From Romanomermis culicivorax (taxonomy: Eukaryota; Nematoda; Enoplea; Mermithida; Mermithidae): a DNA stretch of 64,000 bases. Made by a program: the position numbers and the translations under genes. Position 1 is the stretch's first letter. Every line of letters begins with the position of its first letter. The DNA lies in the NCBI GenBank assembly GCA_963922205.1, contig CAWUHX010000071.1:1116001-1180000 (forward strand), read 5' to 3'. The notes beneath the pieces are model-generated. The model was not told the DNA's origin. It searched no databases and was given only the letters and a program-made list of their open reading frames with translations. Below are positions 46,921-57,602 of the stretch, piece after piece.

Positions 46921-47005
46921 AATCATTGTTCACTAGTATCATTATTTTTATAATATTCTTGTTATTGCTGGCGTCCATAAATATACTTCCCAGCATTTCG
47001 TCCAA

Positions 47006-47797
47006 TTGACATTAGCACATGCACCACCACCATCACCCTTGTTGCTGATACAACCTACCCACCCATTCCAGATTGTCACTATGGATATTGTCAACATCTC
47101 TCTGGTTGGCGACAAACAACCCTACGTTATTGTCTTCCTGGATTATTTCATCAAAGGGGTTTCCACACACCTTATCCCAGATCAAAAGGTGTCCATGATC
47201 ATTGAATGTTTTGTGAAATATGTTGTCATTAGCCACGGCAGCCCACTAATCCTTTTGTTCAATCAAGGTGGATGCTTCATGTCAAAGCTGATGCATAAAA
47301 TCTGTGAGCTTATCAAGATTTGAAAGGTCAAGACGACTGAGTATGACCCTCAGTGCAACAGCATGATCAAGCGCTTCAACCAGATGCTGATAGCCCAGTT
47401 GAAAAAGTACCTGGCTGAGGATCCCAACAATTGGAAACATTATTTACGCTGTGAAGTGTTCACTTACAACACCATGCCACACACAGTAACCTGCCACATG
47501 CTATTCAGCTTGCTATGTGGCCACAAACCCTGCATAACATTGAATTATAACTGCATGTGCCATTTGATGCTGCCCCTCAACTACAACACCTATCAACACA
47601 TCCTCACTTAAGCCCAACTGAAAATGTACAAATCAATAAAGGCTAACATTGACAAAGCAGACAATGCCAGCAAAAAATATTATGACCAAAAAGCCCACAA
47701 ACATGATATCAAGATCAACAATCTCATTCTTCTGACCAACACCTGTAGAACTAACGAAATCCAACCTGACTACATTGGATTCCTTATCATCACATGA
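47006..47797 (+). pseudogene. Gypsy integrase core and C-terminal part, inactivated
   Basis: The core starts [13 protein letters not shown] (first catalytic D kept) and continues [13 protein letters not shown]. Next is [12 protein letters not shown], where the second catalytic D has become N, then EYDPQCNSMIKRFNQ, where the catalytic E has become K. A TGA interrupts at 47321-47323 and a TAA at 47609-47611. The tail (LILLTNTCRTNEIQPDYIG) resembles the GPY/F-type region after the core. The N-terminal HHCC zinc finger is missing: only about 290 bp separate the RNase H third acid from the integrase first acid. Confidence 0.82.
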
Positions 47798-47800
47798 TAG

Positions 47801-47884
47801 CAATACCATAATGATTGCTGCCCTCCATGCACCCAGCTGTTTTAATACCAATACCATAATGATTGCTGCCCTCCATGCACCCAA
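47801..47884 (+). repeat. 48-bp tandem duplication
   Basis: The string CAATACCATAATGATTGCTG starts at 47801 and again at 47849; the two copies agree to about CTCCATGCACCC. It lies just after the integrase frame and duplicates 16 codons in register. Confidence 0.75.
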
Positions 47885-48839
47885 AAGTTTCAACTTTGCA
47901 TTTAAAACCCTTTATTTCTTGCCCAGCCAAAGACACTTTCATCTCTTAAACCAGTTGACCCCACCATCACATCCACACTTCACTGCACTGATTCTAAGTT
48001 CAAAAATGTTTTCGTTATATAAGACGCTCATCATGCCAAGCTTGTACATAATACCATTCTATTGTTTACTTTAGATAGTGGAGATCTGACGAGGTGAGCT
48101 GTACATTGGGGCCCTATCCGATCGTAACGCCACCCCCTTTACAACAACTAACTAGCAAGCTCACTCCCCATCACCATCATACTTTACAACACTGACTGTC
48201 TTCCCTTCATGATTATTGTCTTCCATAGGAGTGGGCTCTTCTTTAATTTTAGGTTCTGTTGTGCTTGTGGCCATTCAGTTTGTTTCCACCTGACCCTGAC
48301 CATTTTCACTCTCCTTAGACTAACTGGGAAAGGTTGAGCTTAGTTTCCCCTAACTTTGTGTTGTTCCCAGTATATTGTAATCAATGTTAGTTTTGCATGT
48401 TTTCAACTTTACACTCTTTCACATTTTCAGGGGTTTATTTTCACTTAATTCATTCTTTCACACTGATCAGTCACATCTTGCAGCCACTCTTCAAATTTTC
48501 GAAATCATGTTGAATTTGTCAACCTCCTTGGCCATTGATGAGAATGTGCCCTATAAAGAGCCAATCAACATCAATGAATGATATGTTTGTTGGGCACAGC
48601 AACAGCCGCACCAAAATGACCTTTCATTTTGTTGCAATGGTATTTCTATTTTTGCATGCACTTTCCTTTAGCTTTCTTTCTCTGTGCATGTCCTCTGACC
48701 TGTACTTGGGACCCCATGGGATATTTCTGCCTCCATGCTCAAAGTCCCCCATGTGTTATGTTTCTTTAATGACCTAAAAAATTCATTTTTGGTACCTGAC
48801 ATGCTCACCTAGGCAGCGCTGGATGCATTCTATCCAATA

Positions 48840-50842
48840 TTGCTGTACCTCGCGTTTAGCCATTACAGCTTATATCCCCAAATTTTCAATGCTGCGTCCC
48901 TACACCTGCATGACTTATTAGATGTGGCCAAAATTGATCGGCTGGCCGAAACAATTATTGCCACGTTTCACAATGCCCTGTTAACTGATGTTTTGCCTGC
49001 TGACTCAAAGGCTGCTATCTACCCAATGCTCTTGCAAATCGCCTTACCAGCAATTATACAAGACGAGGTTTTATCGGCTTATCAATTTTTCATGTACAGT
49101 TGTGCATCGTCCAACCATGATCAGTCTTTCTCTTTAGGCACCCAACTCAGCAGTTTCCACGACCTCAAGACATTGACACAGATGATACATCTGAAATTAA
49201 TCACTATACAGAAGATGCCCAAGAAAAAGAAGAAGAAATCGAAATGTGACGAATGGAACCAATCACCGTAATTGTCCAATGACAAAGATCCGTCGCTCCT
49301 ACCCAAGAATGTCTACAACAATCCCAAGCATCTTCAAGCAGCCGTCGCCATGGCCATGAAAAGCGGCTTGATAATGAGAATTACTGAATTGGTCAGCTTC
49401 CATGTGTTGCTGATCTATAAACTTGAAGTCTGTGACACTTTGACAAAGCTAAAAATACACTACTTCCTACCAATGTCATTGACCTCTGCAAAGAGTGCCT
49501 TGCACTGGACCAGTTTCTTTGTGATTGCACCTATCACAATAATCATTACCTTTATCCCTTGAACACCCTGCTTAGTATTTTTCAGGCCAACTGCAGTTGG
49601 CTCAGAAGGATGATGGTTACCATGCTGCTAACCACAGCCATAGCCTCAGCCTGTTCCACCACTGAGTTCACATATGTCAATAATGTTTTATTGGAACACG
49701 TCCAATCAGTTGGGCCCAATGGAAACCCTAAGACCCGCTTGATGGAATGGATGAATAACATGCGGAATGTGAACCCGCTTTTGATAGGGACCCTGGTGTG
49801 TATTGCAACTGTTTCACATTAGGACCCCTCATTTTCAACCAAGATCTTCCAATGGAAATCCAAATTGAGGTCATCGACATCAATGACTGTGACTACATCA
49901 ACAACTTGCACTGAGCATTCCATTTGTACTCGCACTTGCTAGGCCATATCCATTTCCCCAACAGCCTATCATTTCCTACACCAACCTACACCTACCCATT
50001 ACGGACTATGGCTCTCCGGACAAGTTGTACTGATTAAGAGTTATTGGACAGCCCAATCATGGCTTCTTCACATGAACTGTCTGATGATGAATTTCTTGAA
50101 ATGCCTATTTTCGATCTGAATATCACCAAATTTCCACTGGACGTTGTCACGTCATCACTGACTGGTCCAACGTCTGCATCTGACCTAATGGCTTCAGTGC
50201 CAATGATCAACAAAATTTTGAAATTGGCGCCTAGCAATAGAACAGCGAAATGCCGTGAACAAAGATCAAGACAAAGAGCTTGTACCAAAGAATGTGGGTC
50301 TCACCAGTTCTTCTTCTGGCGTTATGTCACAGCCTAAAATTACCCTGAAGAAACAGCCACCACCAAAAACAACGAGTAAACAAGTCAACCAAGACCAAGC
50401 CTCAATGCTGCCGCCCCAGTTGCCGCTGGCCCAAAGTTCCAATTCGCATCCTACCTGTCATGATTCTCATCAATGTGATGATCACCACCACCAACAAAGA
50501 GACAATTCTCATCACCACAAAGGCGAAGACCCCAACAGCTGCCAAAGAGATCACAAAGCTGACACTCCTCATCAGGGGATGCAAAGCAAACAAATGTGCC
50601 ATGTCTATTTGACTGATTTTTACACAGAACACCATCAAAGTGCTTTTGACCACTTGCTGCCCGATTTGACCCAGTATATAAGCCCGTTGCATGGTGATCC
50701 CGAAGTCCAACGTCCCTTGGAATTGCTCAAGAACCTGCCACCAAAACCCATTCTAAAGGCCCCACCACCTCCCGCTGCGCCTATGGATATCGAAACAGAA
50801 TTGTCTTCTCAATCCCTATCAGCCCCGATGACTATGATGTGA
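48840..50842 (+). pseudogene. unassigned frames downstream of Gypsy pol
   Basis: Three groups of frames share the CpG-poor composition of the pol region. The first (48840-49271) is helical and ends in a lysine run. The second (frame through about 49475-49600) has cysteines and histidines spaced C..C........C.C...H...H. The third (50255-50842, 195 codons) is rich in Pro, Gln and His, with HHHQQ-type runs and an acidic/proline tail. Stops and frameshifts separate them. I recognise no family; they could be an extra ORF of the retrotransposon or gag of a second, fused copy. Confidence 0.4.
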
Positions 50843-51154
50843 CTGCCGACTACGGCCTTGGTTCTACCCCCATCAGCTGCTGCTACTTCCATGATGACCA
50901 CCACCACCGTTTCTGAAACACCAAGCGCCGCCATCTCCCAACTGACGACTTCTGCAATGGTCACCACCCACGTAACTGCACAACATTGTGAAGTTCACTG
51001 CAATTATCCTCTCAGTCAATAATGCTACCAAACTAAACACATTTCCAAACCACCAATCAACCTCATATGATTTGGCTTGCCAGCCCGTGTTATCCACTGC
51101 ATATTGATCTGAATGTTGAATTCTTCCAGCTATGTACTATGCAAGAGTTGGCAT

Positions 51155-51262
51155 TAATGTCCTGCGCTCTATTGTCCTGCGCTCTAATGTCCCTGATGCG
51201 CTCTAATGTCCCTGCACTCTGTTGTCCTACGCTCTTATGTCTCTGCGCTCTAATGTCTCGGT
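51155..51262. repeat. minisatellite of TGCGCTCTAATGTCC units
   Basis: About six to seven tandem copies of a 15-19 bp unit (TGTCCTGCGCTCTAA and variants) mark the right end of the CpG-poor region. Non-coding. Confidence 0.75.
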
Positions 51263-51469
51263 ACCGTACTAAAGGTTAAACCTCCAGCTCAAAGATAATC
51301 TCGAACAAAAAAAGCAACCACATCAGTTTCAGCAGTTTCACTGACATACCAATGATATCAAGTGTTTGCTATAATCTATGTCTCCAGGATTATCCCATCT
51401 CATGCTGTTGGACTACACTATTTTCTTAAATTTTTTTATTTCTTGACTGCAATTCCTGGCTTACACCTT

Positions 51470-52375
51470 AGTATTAGCTAATCTTATGCCTGGTGTGAGG
51501 ATTGTTAGTTCTGCAAGAAAATAATCTTGACATTGTGATTAGCTGAAACTGAGGATTAGTGCTTAACACTTCGAACATCTTTTGACCTGGGTACCTAGTT
51601 TTCACAGTACTGATGTTAGTATTTTTCATTCCCAACCTAAGTGCTATATCCAAGTACTTGAAGATCGGAGTGTATAAGTGTTTTACCCATACAATATCAT
51701 CTTAGAAATTCGGGTAAACAGGTCACCTAAATAGTTAAGAAAAACAAAATGACTATAATACACCAGTCACTCACTATTTTTCAGCTAGTTAGAGGCATAT
51801 TTTCGGATCAGTAAGGACTAACAATGGTGTAATGATTTAGCATGTCTTCACATTTGAGTCGAGTCAACCATTAGCTTGCATATAATTTTCATCCAGAAAA
51901 ATTTTTCTGCGGCTGATACAATGATATGGGGGACGAAATGCATACTTTTCCACAGACATGGAAAATTTTTTAATGAGAAGGAATAAAAATCCAATATTAC
52001 AAAAGTAGATTTTTCAAAGTTCAACTCAGGTTCTCAAAAATCTAGAATCTATTTTTTTAAATGCTTCCAAATAGAAAAGTGACACAAATTAGTACTGTCG
52101 TAAAAATCGTTTACATAGGGCTCTTACGGTAAAATTGTTTCGCGAAAAATCCCTTAGGGTTAAGTCATTGCACTCACAAATTTCCAGTCCAATATGATAT
52201 ATTGTTTATCAGCAAAGCGTGAAAACCTGAAATACTACTTGCTTTTCACTTTCATTATTTAGAAGCATTTCAAGAAAAACATACTATAGTTCAATCCTTT
52301 TTCTAGTTTGGCATCTATGCAAGCAAGTATATTCTTCTTTTTTCTACCATATCGGGGCATTTCCTAAAATTCAGT
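51470..52375. mobile_element. family E element copy 2, interrupted by a family D MITE
   Basis: Matches 1320-2268: the AAAATAATCTTGACATTG block at about 51520, the CATACTTTTCCACAGACATG block at about 51945 and the closing CAAGCAAGTATATTCTTCTT block at about 52320. The arm is split after ATCTA by the MITE of the next entry. Confidence 0.6.
52046..52286. mobile_element. TA-duplicating MITE (family D) nested in family E copy 2
   Basis: Flanked by TA (52044-52045 and 52287-52288). Interior blocks CCAAATAGAAAAGTGACACA and TTATTTAGAAGCATTTCAAG match the other copies. The uninterrupted family E arm (2188-2200 on the plus strand) shows the target AATCTAGTCC with a single TA. Confidence 0.68.
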
Positions 52376-53465
52376 GGAGTATATTTCACATGAAAATTTA
52401 AACTGTGTTGTAGATATTATCAGCTATTTTGTAAGCGTCTTGCGTTTCTTGCCTCAAAGCTGTATTTAGAGCGCACGGTTGATCCTTGTAGAACATTTTG
52501 AGCATCTTTCGATCGGCAATTTTGATATCTACCTTGCAATTTATTATATAATGGAATTGTTCCACTACTTCAAGACAAATGGCTATGTTGGTTTTTTTTG
52601 CGAAAAAAAGTATAGACGGACCTTAAATGTTTCAAATGTTCATCTCCATAAAATTTAACAGAAAAATAAACCAAAGAAATAAGCCAATGAGTTTTACGTC
52701 TGGAAACTACAGACTCGATTGAACATTGCTTCTTTATGGTGCTTTGACATATACGCACAATTAAAAATTTTGGTCATGCATATTAATGCATTTTTTGATC
52801 CATTTTTTGGGAATTTGTGTATACGTTATGTACACAATGGCTGTAATCCAAAAATGACAAATATTTGAGTGATAACGGTATAATCATATTTTTTTGACTT
52901 TTCGATATTATCCAGATGATTCATTCTACTAAATTTTTTTGACTTATCCAAGGCGAAGTAATTACCAGCGTATAGTCTGTTTTTTATAAAATGCTTCCAA
53001 ATAGAAACGTGACACAAATCAATACTGTCGTCAAAATAGATGTGCTGTCGGATGCCTCCTGAATCCAAGTTTGAACGATAATTCAGTCAACTGTTTATTT
53101 AGCTACGTTTCAACAACTTTCTCTCGTGCTAAACTGATTTAATTGCTTTCTGTAGCCGTAAATAAAGTAATATCATCAAAATAAATGTACGACTATACTA
53201 ATTTTCAGAAGCGACAATCACGAACGGCCGTTTTGCAGGAAGCTTTCAACAAAATCACATACTACTGTAAATAAAATCAGACCACGCGCGCGCGTCGCTG
53301 TTTTTTCCCTAAATCAGTGTTTTTTTGTGCTCGAACATTCGTGCCAATTGGTACTAAAGACCAAAAAAATTTGTGCCAATGGTACAAAAAAAATTTTTCT
53401 CCCGAAATATTACTTAATTTCACTTTCACCACAGCACTTAACTAATCTGCATAAAAATTGTGCGT
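52290..53465. other. no gene seen; half copy of family D at 52975-53045
   Basis: After the end of family E copy 2 there is AT-rich sequence without recognisable coding content. TATAGTCTGTTTTTTATAAA at 52973 begins a half copy of the family D MITE. At 53285-53300 there is a short CG-alternating run (ACGCGCGCGCGTC). Confidence 0.4.
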
Positions 53466-53660
53466 GCATTATTCACCGTTTTTTTCCTCAAATGGGGTCT
53501 TTTGAGGAAAAAAAATTTGAAATGAGGAAAAAAATTTTGGGTATGGTTCTCATTGTGGAAAAAATTTTGGGGAATTCAAAACCGAAAAGATGCGTTTTGG
53601 TGGACTTAAAAGGGTCAAAATCTCAAAATTTTCCGGCGCTGCGCGCCGGTCACGGGTACA

Positions 53661-54503
53661 CAGTGTTTTTTTTGTGCCAAAACATGGTTTTTGGCACAAA
53701 AAAATTTGGAATGGCACAAAAAATTTTGAGCGTTTGTGCCAATTGGCACAAAATTTTTGGCTGGTCAAATATTAAATTTCCTTGATTTTTAGACGTCTTA
53801 GGGGCTGAAAATGTGGAAAATTTTCGGCGCTTCGCGCCGAGTCATCGAATTTGTATATTTGACCCGAACGCGAACGATTCCTCTTCTAACAGTGTATTAG
53901 TATCGTTGCAGCAAACTCTGTAGGCTGTCAATGTCAACGACTGATGGATGAAAAGAAATTCTGAATATTCTCTGTCCATTCAGTCAAATTTGGATTTAAA
54001 ACTGAAATTCTCACTTTTCGTGTTTGATTGATTCAAATAAGAATAATAGAAAAATCGATATCGTTGGTAATGGTACAATGTTTGAAAATTTACCCAATTT
54101 TCGACTTTATTTTCTCTAATAGTCTTAACATTGTTGTTAAATATATCTTACCTAAAGATATTCATATTCGTAGTCGAAAATTGAATCAGTTTGAATTTCC
54201 TGAACAATTCTAGAGTTATTTAAATTTTCTCAGCATCCATTCCTTTTTGAGTCGTCGTGAACTATTTTCCCGCACAGTTTTTTCTTATCTAACTGACATG
54301 GTTAGCTGAAAAATAGGTTTGGCACGATTTTTACAAAAAATTAATGCGTTAAACAATAACTTTTCATCAAACTTTTGGCCTAAAACTTTTCCGCAGTTTT
54401 CAGTAATGTCTCTAGTAAGAAAAATTTTTTTGTGCCATTGGCAAAAATTTTTTTGGCCTCTTGTGCCAATTGGCACAAATGTCCGTGCACAAAAAAAACG
54501 CTG
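53661..54503. mobile_element. hAT-like element (family M), copy 2, nested
   Basis: Ends CAGTGTTTTTTTTGTGCC and GTGCACAAAAAAAACGCTG. Exact 8-bp duplication CGGGTACA at 53653-53660 and 54504-54511. 843 bp. Palindrome GTGCCAATTGGCAC near both ends, hairpin CGGCGCTTCGCGCCG at 53824. No transposase. Confidence 0.88.
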
Positions 54504-54512
54504 CGGGTACAG

Positions 54513-55804
54513 CAGGGTTGGAAAAGCTTTGGTTTTTTGGTTTTTTTCCAAAATCATTGGAGAACTGTTTTTTCACATTAGTCGATCTTCTAGACATGTA
54601 TAGGTGTCTATCTAAATCAACAAAACAATTAAATTAGTTGAATTGACTTCACTACAAAGTAGAAAAAAGTCTTATTTTTATGATACATTTCGTACTCAAA
54701 AGATGTAATATAAATCAATCGATATCCTTTGTATGCATCTTGTAAGCACACATTTAGTACATGAGACTACTTTGCTATAATTTGCTCAAAAAAAGTAGAT
54801 GCTAAATCTTTCGTGGAGTGTACTTCGACCATACGGGGTGACATCCATTGATCCATATCATCATCAAAATGTTATAAAATATTATTGAGTTTAATATCCT
54901 GAATTTATTGCTACGGTAAGCTTTTTAATTTTCTTAGCTCGAAATTTCAAAATATAAGACAACAATCATAAAATTTTATACAGTTCAGTTAAGCATACTG
55001 TAGGTTAACAAAGAGAAGAGCTTTTGAGTGGCTCATTTTTATCTGACTTGACGTCGCTACTAAGTAGAAAAAATTGTGCAAAAATATGTACATCTATCAT
55101 GCAAGCGAGAATAGTATATATAATAAGACCCATTTGCTGTAGTTATAGCTCGCAGACAGGTTTGAAAAGCAAAAATTTGGAAACATCTGAAATGTCTATG
55201 TGTGACCTTCAACTATATTCGTAATATCAATAACATATGTAGTAATCTATCAATTCAAAACCCTCTTATCGAAAACGGTATTGTGTCATTTCAACTTTTC
55301 TGTGCATATGTATATATGTGATGCATTGAAACAGTTCTGTAGTTGATTTCTTTTGAGTTTTGATTACTTACATTGTGTATTGTATATTTCTCTTTATTTG
55401 TAGTTTTTCTTCTTTTCCTTGAATTTGCCCCTTACATATCGCATGCTCTGTTCCATTTTTACTTTTCTTATGTTCTTCACTAATGGTTCTTTTCTTATGT
55501 GCTCACTATTACTGTATTTCTATTGCTATGATAGGAATTTCCTATAGCATAAAATAATGACACTTCCGATAAGATTAATACTTATAGCTGCCATTTTAAG
55601 GCTCCCTAACTAGTCTTAGATGATACAGGGAGCTTCTAGCAGTTTTTTACATAGTTATTTTGATGTACCAAACATACTAAAGAATTAAACCAGGAAAAAA
55701 CCACTAAAAAACCATAGAAAAACCAAAAAAAACCATTAAAAACCACTAAAAAACCAAAAAACCAAAAAGTCGAAATTTCAAAAGTTTGGTTTTTGCCAAC
55801 CCTG
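54513..55804. mobile_element. hAT element with CAGGGTTGG ends, nested
   Basis: Ends CAGGGTTGGAAAAGCTTTGG and GTTTGGTTTTTGCCAACCCTG-type, with exact 8-bp duplication GGGTACAG at 54505-54512 and 55805-55812. The right subterminal part is rich in AAAACCA repeats, as the element at 8359-9413 is rich in AAAAACCC. It landed in the target duplication left by the family M insertion. No transposase domain is recognised in its 1292 bp. Confidence 0.88.
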
Positions 55805-56452
55805 GGGTACAGTCTTGGCCATTAGCATATCTACTTCGACTTACTAATTAATGCTCAACTGTTTCTATCAATCAAGTTAGCTTGTTTCATTTTCTAATCG
55901 TTAACAGTCAATTATGTCGCCCAAAATTGAGATTTTTCATTTCTCAATTTTTTCTCTTGATGTTTGGAATTTTTTAAACGTCTGCAACCTGACCTTTGCG
56001 TTTATTGAAGATGAAAATTGAAGACATCATTCTAGACTGCGATTTTAGAACTTCTGTTTATGAATATCTGTTAGAGAGATTTATTTGCCAGCGTTTTAGA
56101 ATATAAAAACTGAAAAAATTTTCCGGCTCTGCGCGCCGGAATCGGAAACAAATTATACTTCACCAGTCGGATTTTAATTTATTTCCCAACGTTGTGAAGG
56201 TTTAATTTCCAGCGTTTTAGAAAGTAAAAGTCCAAAAATTTTCCGGCGCTAAGCGCCGGACCAAGAACTAAATAAAATTAAATGATTCTAATGAGAGCCA
56301 TAGAAATGTTAATAGCGGATAAATTCCTGAGAACTCTATCGTTATTCGTTAACATGCTTCACCCGCTCCTGTACAACACCAATATATTCTTCATGAGCTC
56401 ATTTTGCCTAATATAACTAGAATTTTCTCAATTTTTCCTCTCATTTTTGCAG

Positions 56453-56671
56453 CATACCTGTACTTGTGGGGAACCCCCCAACTTGGCCAACCATGTACCC
56501 AAATTCATCTAACCCCCCAACCCCCCCCCCCAGTTTGGAAAAAACTAAAAAAATTAGCAAAAAAGTGTATGTTTTCGGCCTTTTTGGGAAAAATTTCGAT
56601 TTTTTTCTACCCCCCCCCCCCAATTTCGGATTAACCCCCCCCCTCAACTGGTCGGAGGTCTTACAGGTATG
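56453..56671. mobile_element. C/G-tract MITE, copy 5, nested
   Basis: Ends CATACCTGTA and TACAGGTATG, with exact 8-bp duplication TTTTGCAG at 56445-56452 and 56672-56679. The empty site is visible, inverted, at 35906-35913. Confidence 0.9.
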
Positions 56672-56916
56672 TTTTGCAGGTTTCTGACTCCAAATACAAC
56701 AAAATGCTTGGGTATGCTCCTAAAATGCATAAAAAAGCATCCGTAGCCACATTATAAGCGTTTTTAAAAATGTGGAAAATTTTTGGAAAATGAGGAAAAA
56801 AATTTTGGGTCCGGTTCTCATGTGGAAAAAATCTTTGAGGAAAAAAACGGTGGCATTATTTTCATTTAACCAAGTCAGTGAGATAAGGCAAATTGATCTG
56901 TTGAACGGTTTATACC

Positions 56917-57192
56917 AGCGTTTTTTTGTGCCAAAACATGGTTTTTGGCACACAAAAAAGTGGAATGGCACAAAAAATTTTGGGGCGTTTGTGCCAAGGG
57001 GCACAAAATTTTTGGCTGGTCAATCATTAAATTTCCTTGATTTAGACGTTTTGGTGGCTGAAAATGCAAAAATTTTTCGGCGCTTGGCGCCGAGTCAATG
57101 AATGTTATATTTCCTATTCGTACATTTGACCCGAACGCGAACGATTTCTCTTCGAACAGTGTATTAGTATTGTTGCAGCAATCTTTATAGGC
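56917..57192. mobile_element. hAT-like element (family M), copy 4, truncated
   Basis: Begins CAGCGTTTTTTTGTGCC and follows the right-hand 280 bp of the family (hairpin CGGCGCTTGGCGCCG at 57078, GACCCGAACGCGAACG block). It stops at the MITE pair that begins at 57193, and its other end is not present. Confidence 0.65.
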
Positions 57193-57602
57193 CATACCTG
57201 CAAGAGGTCCGACCAGTTAGGGGCAGGGTAAATCCGAAATTTGGGGGAGGGGGTCGAAAAAAGTCGAAATTTTTCCCAATAAAGGAATTTTCCCCAACAT
57301 ACACTTTTTTTTAATTTTTTTAATTTTTTCCAAACTGGGGGGGGGTTGGGTATATGGTTGGCCCAGTTGCCCCCCACCCCCAAGTACAGGTATATATGGG
57401 GGACCCCCCAACTTGGCCAACCATATACCCAACACCCCATACCCCTCCCGCCTCAGTTGGGAAAAAATTAAAAAAATTTGCCAAAAAGTGTATGTTTTTT
57501 GGCCTTTTTTGGGAAAAATTTCGACTTTTTCCTACCCCCCCCCCCCCCAAATTTCGGATTTACCCTCCCCCCCCCCAACTGGTCGGAGGTCTTACAGGTA
57601 TG
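57193..57602. mobile_element. two C/G-tract MITEs fused head to head
   Basis: An inverted copy starts CATACCTGCAAGAGG at 57193 and reaches CCCAAGTACAGGTATA near 57392. A forward copy lacking its first bases continues from there (GGGGGACCCCCCAACTTGG) to TACAGGTATG at 57602. The outer flanks do not form an 8-bp duplication. The arrangement is a large imperfect palindrome with long G and C tracts. Confidence 0.7.

Larger units (their letters stand above)
41690..51290 (+). mobile_element. dead Ty3/Gypsy LTR retrotransposon region, CpG-depleted
   Basis: Over about 9.6 kb base composition shifts to C/A-rich with strikingly few CpG and many TpG/CpA. The order is gag-like, protease, reverse transcriptase, RNase H, integrase, the pol order of Ty3/Gypsy elements. 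Every domain is broken by stops or frameshifts, and the zinc-finger part of integrase is missing. I could not find paired LTRs, a primer-binding site or target duplications, so both borders are set by composition. A MITE (43179-43605) is inserted in the gag-pol interval. Frames of unknown type follow integrase (48.8-51.0 kb). Confidence 0.8.
53474..56852. mobile_element. hAT-like element (family R), copy B, carrying three nested insertions
   Basis: Outer ends CACCGTTTTTTTCCTC and GAGGAAAAAAACGGTG, with exact 8-bp duplication GCATTATT at 53466-53473 and 56853-56860. It contains 53661-54503 (family M), 54513-55804 (hAT) and 56453-56671 (C/G-tract MITE). Removing these and their duplications leaves about 1.0 kb, the size of copy A at 35731-36757, which lies in the opposite orientation and lacks all three. 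Hairpins of the CCGGCGC type occur at 53633, 56122 and 56240. Confidence 0.9.

Noticed and set aside
52570-53068. Minus-strand frames of 62 and 80 codons
   Set aside because: No similarity, end inside a family D half copy, no splice-consistent neighbours.
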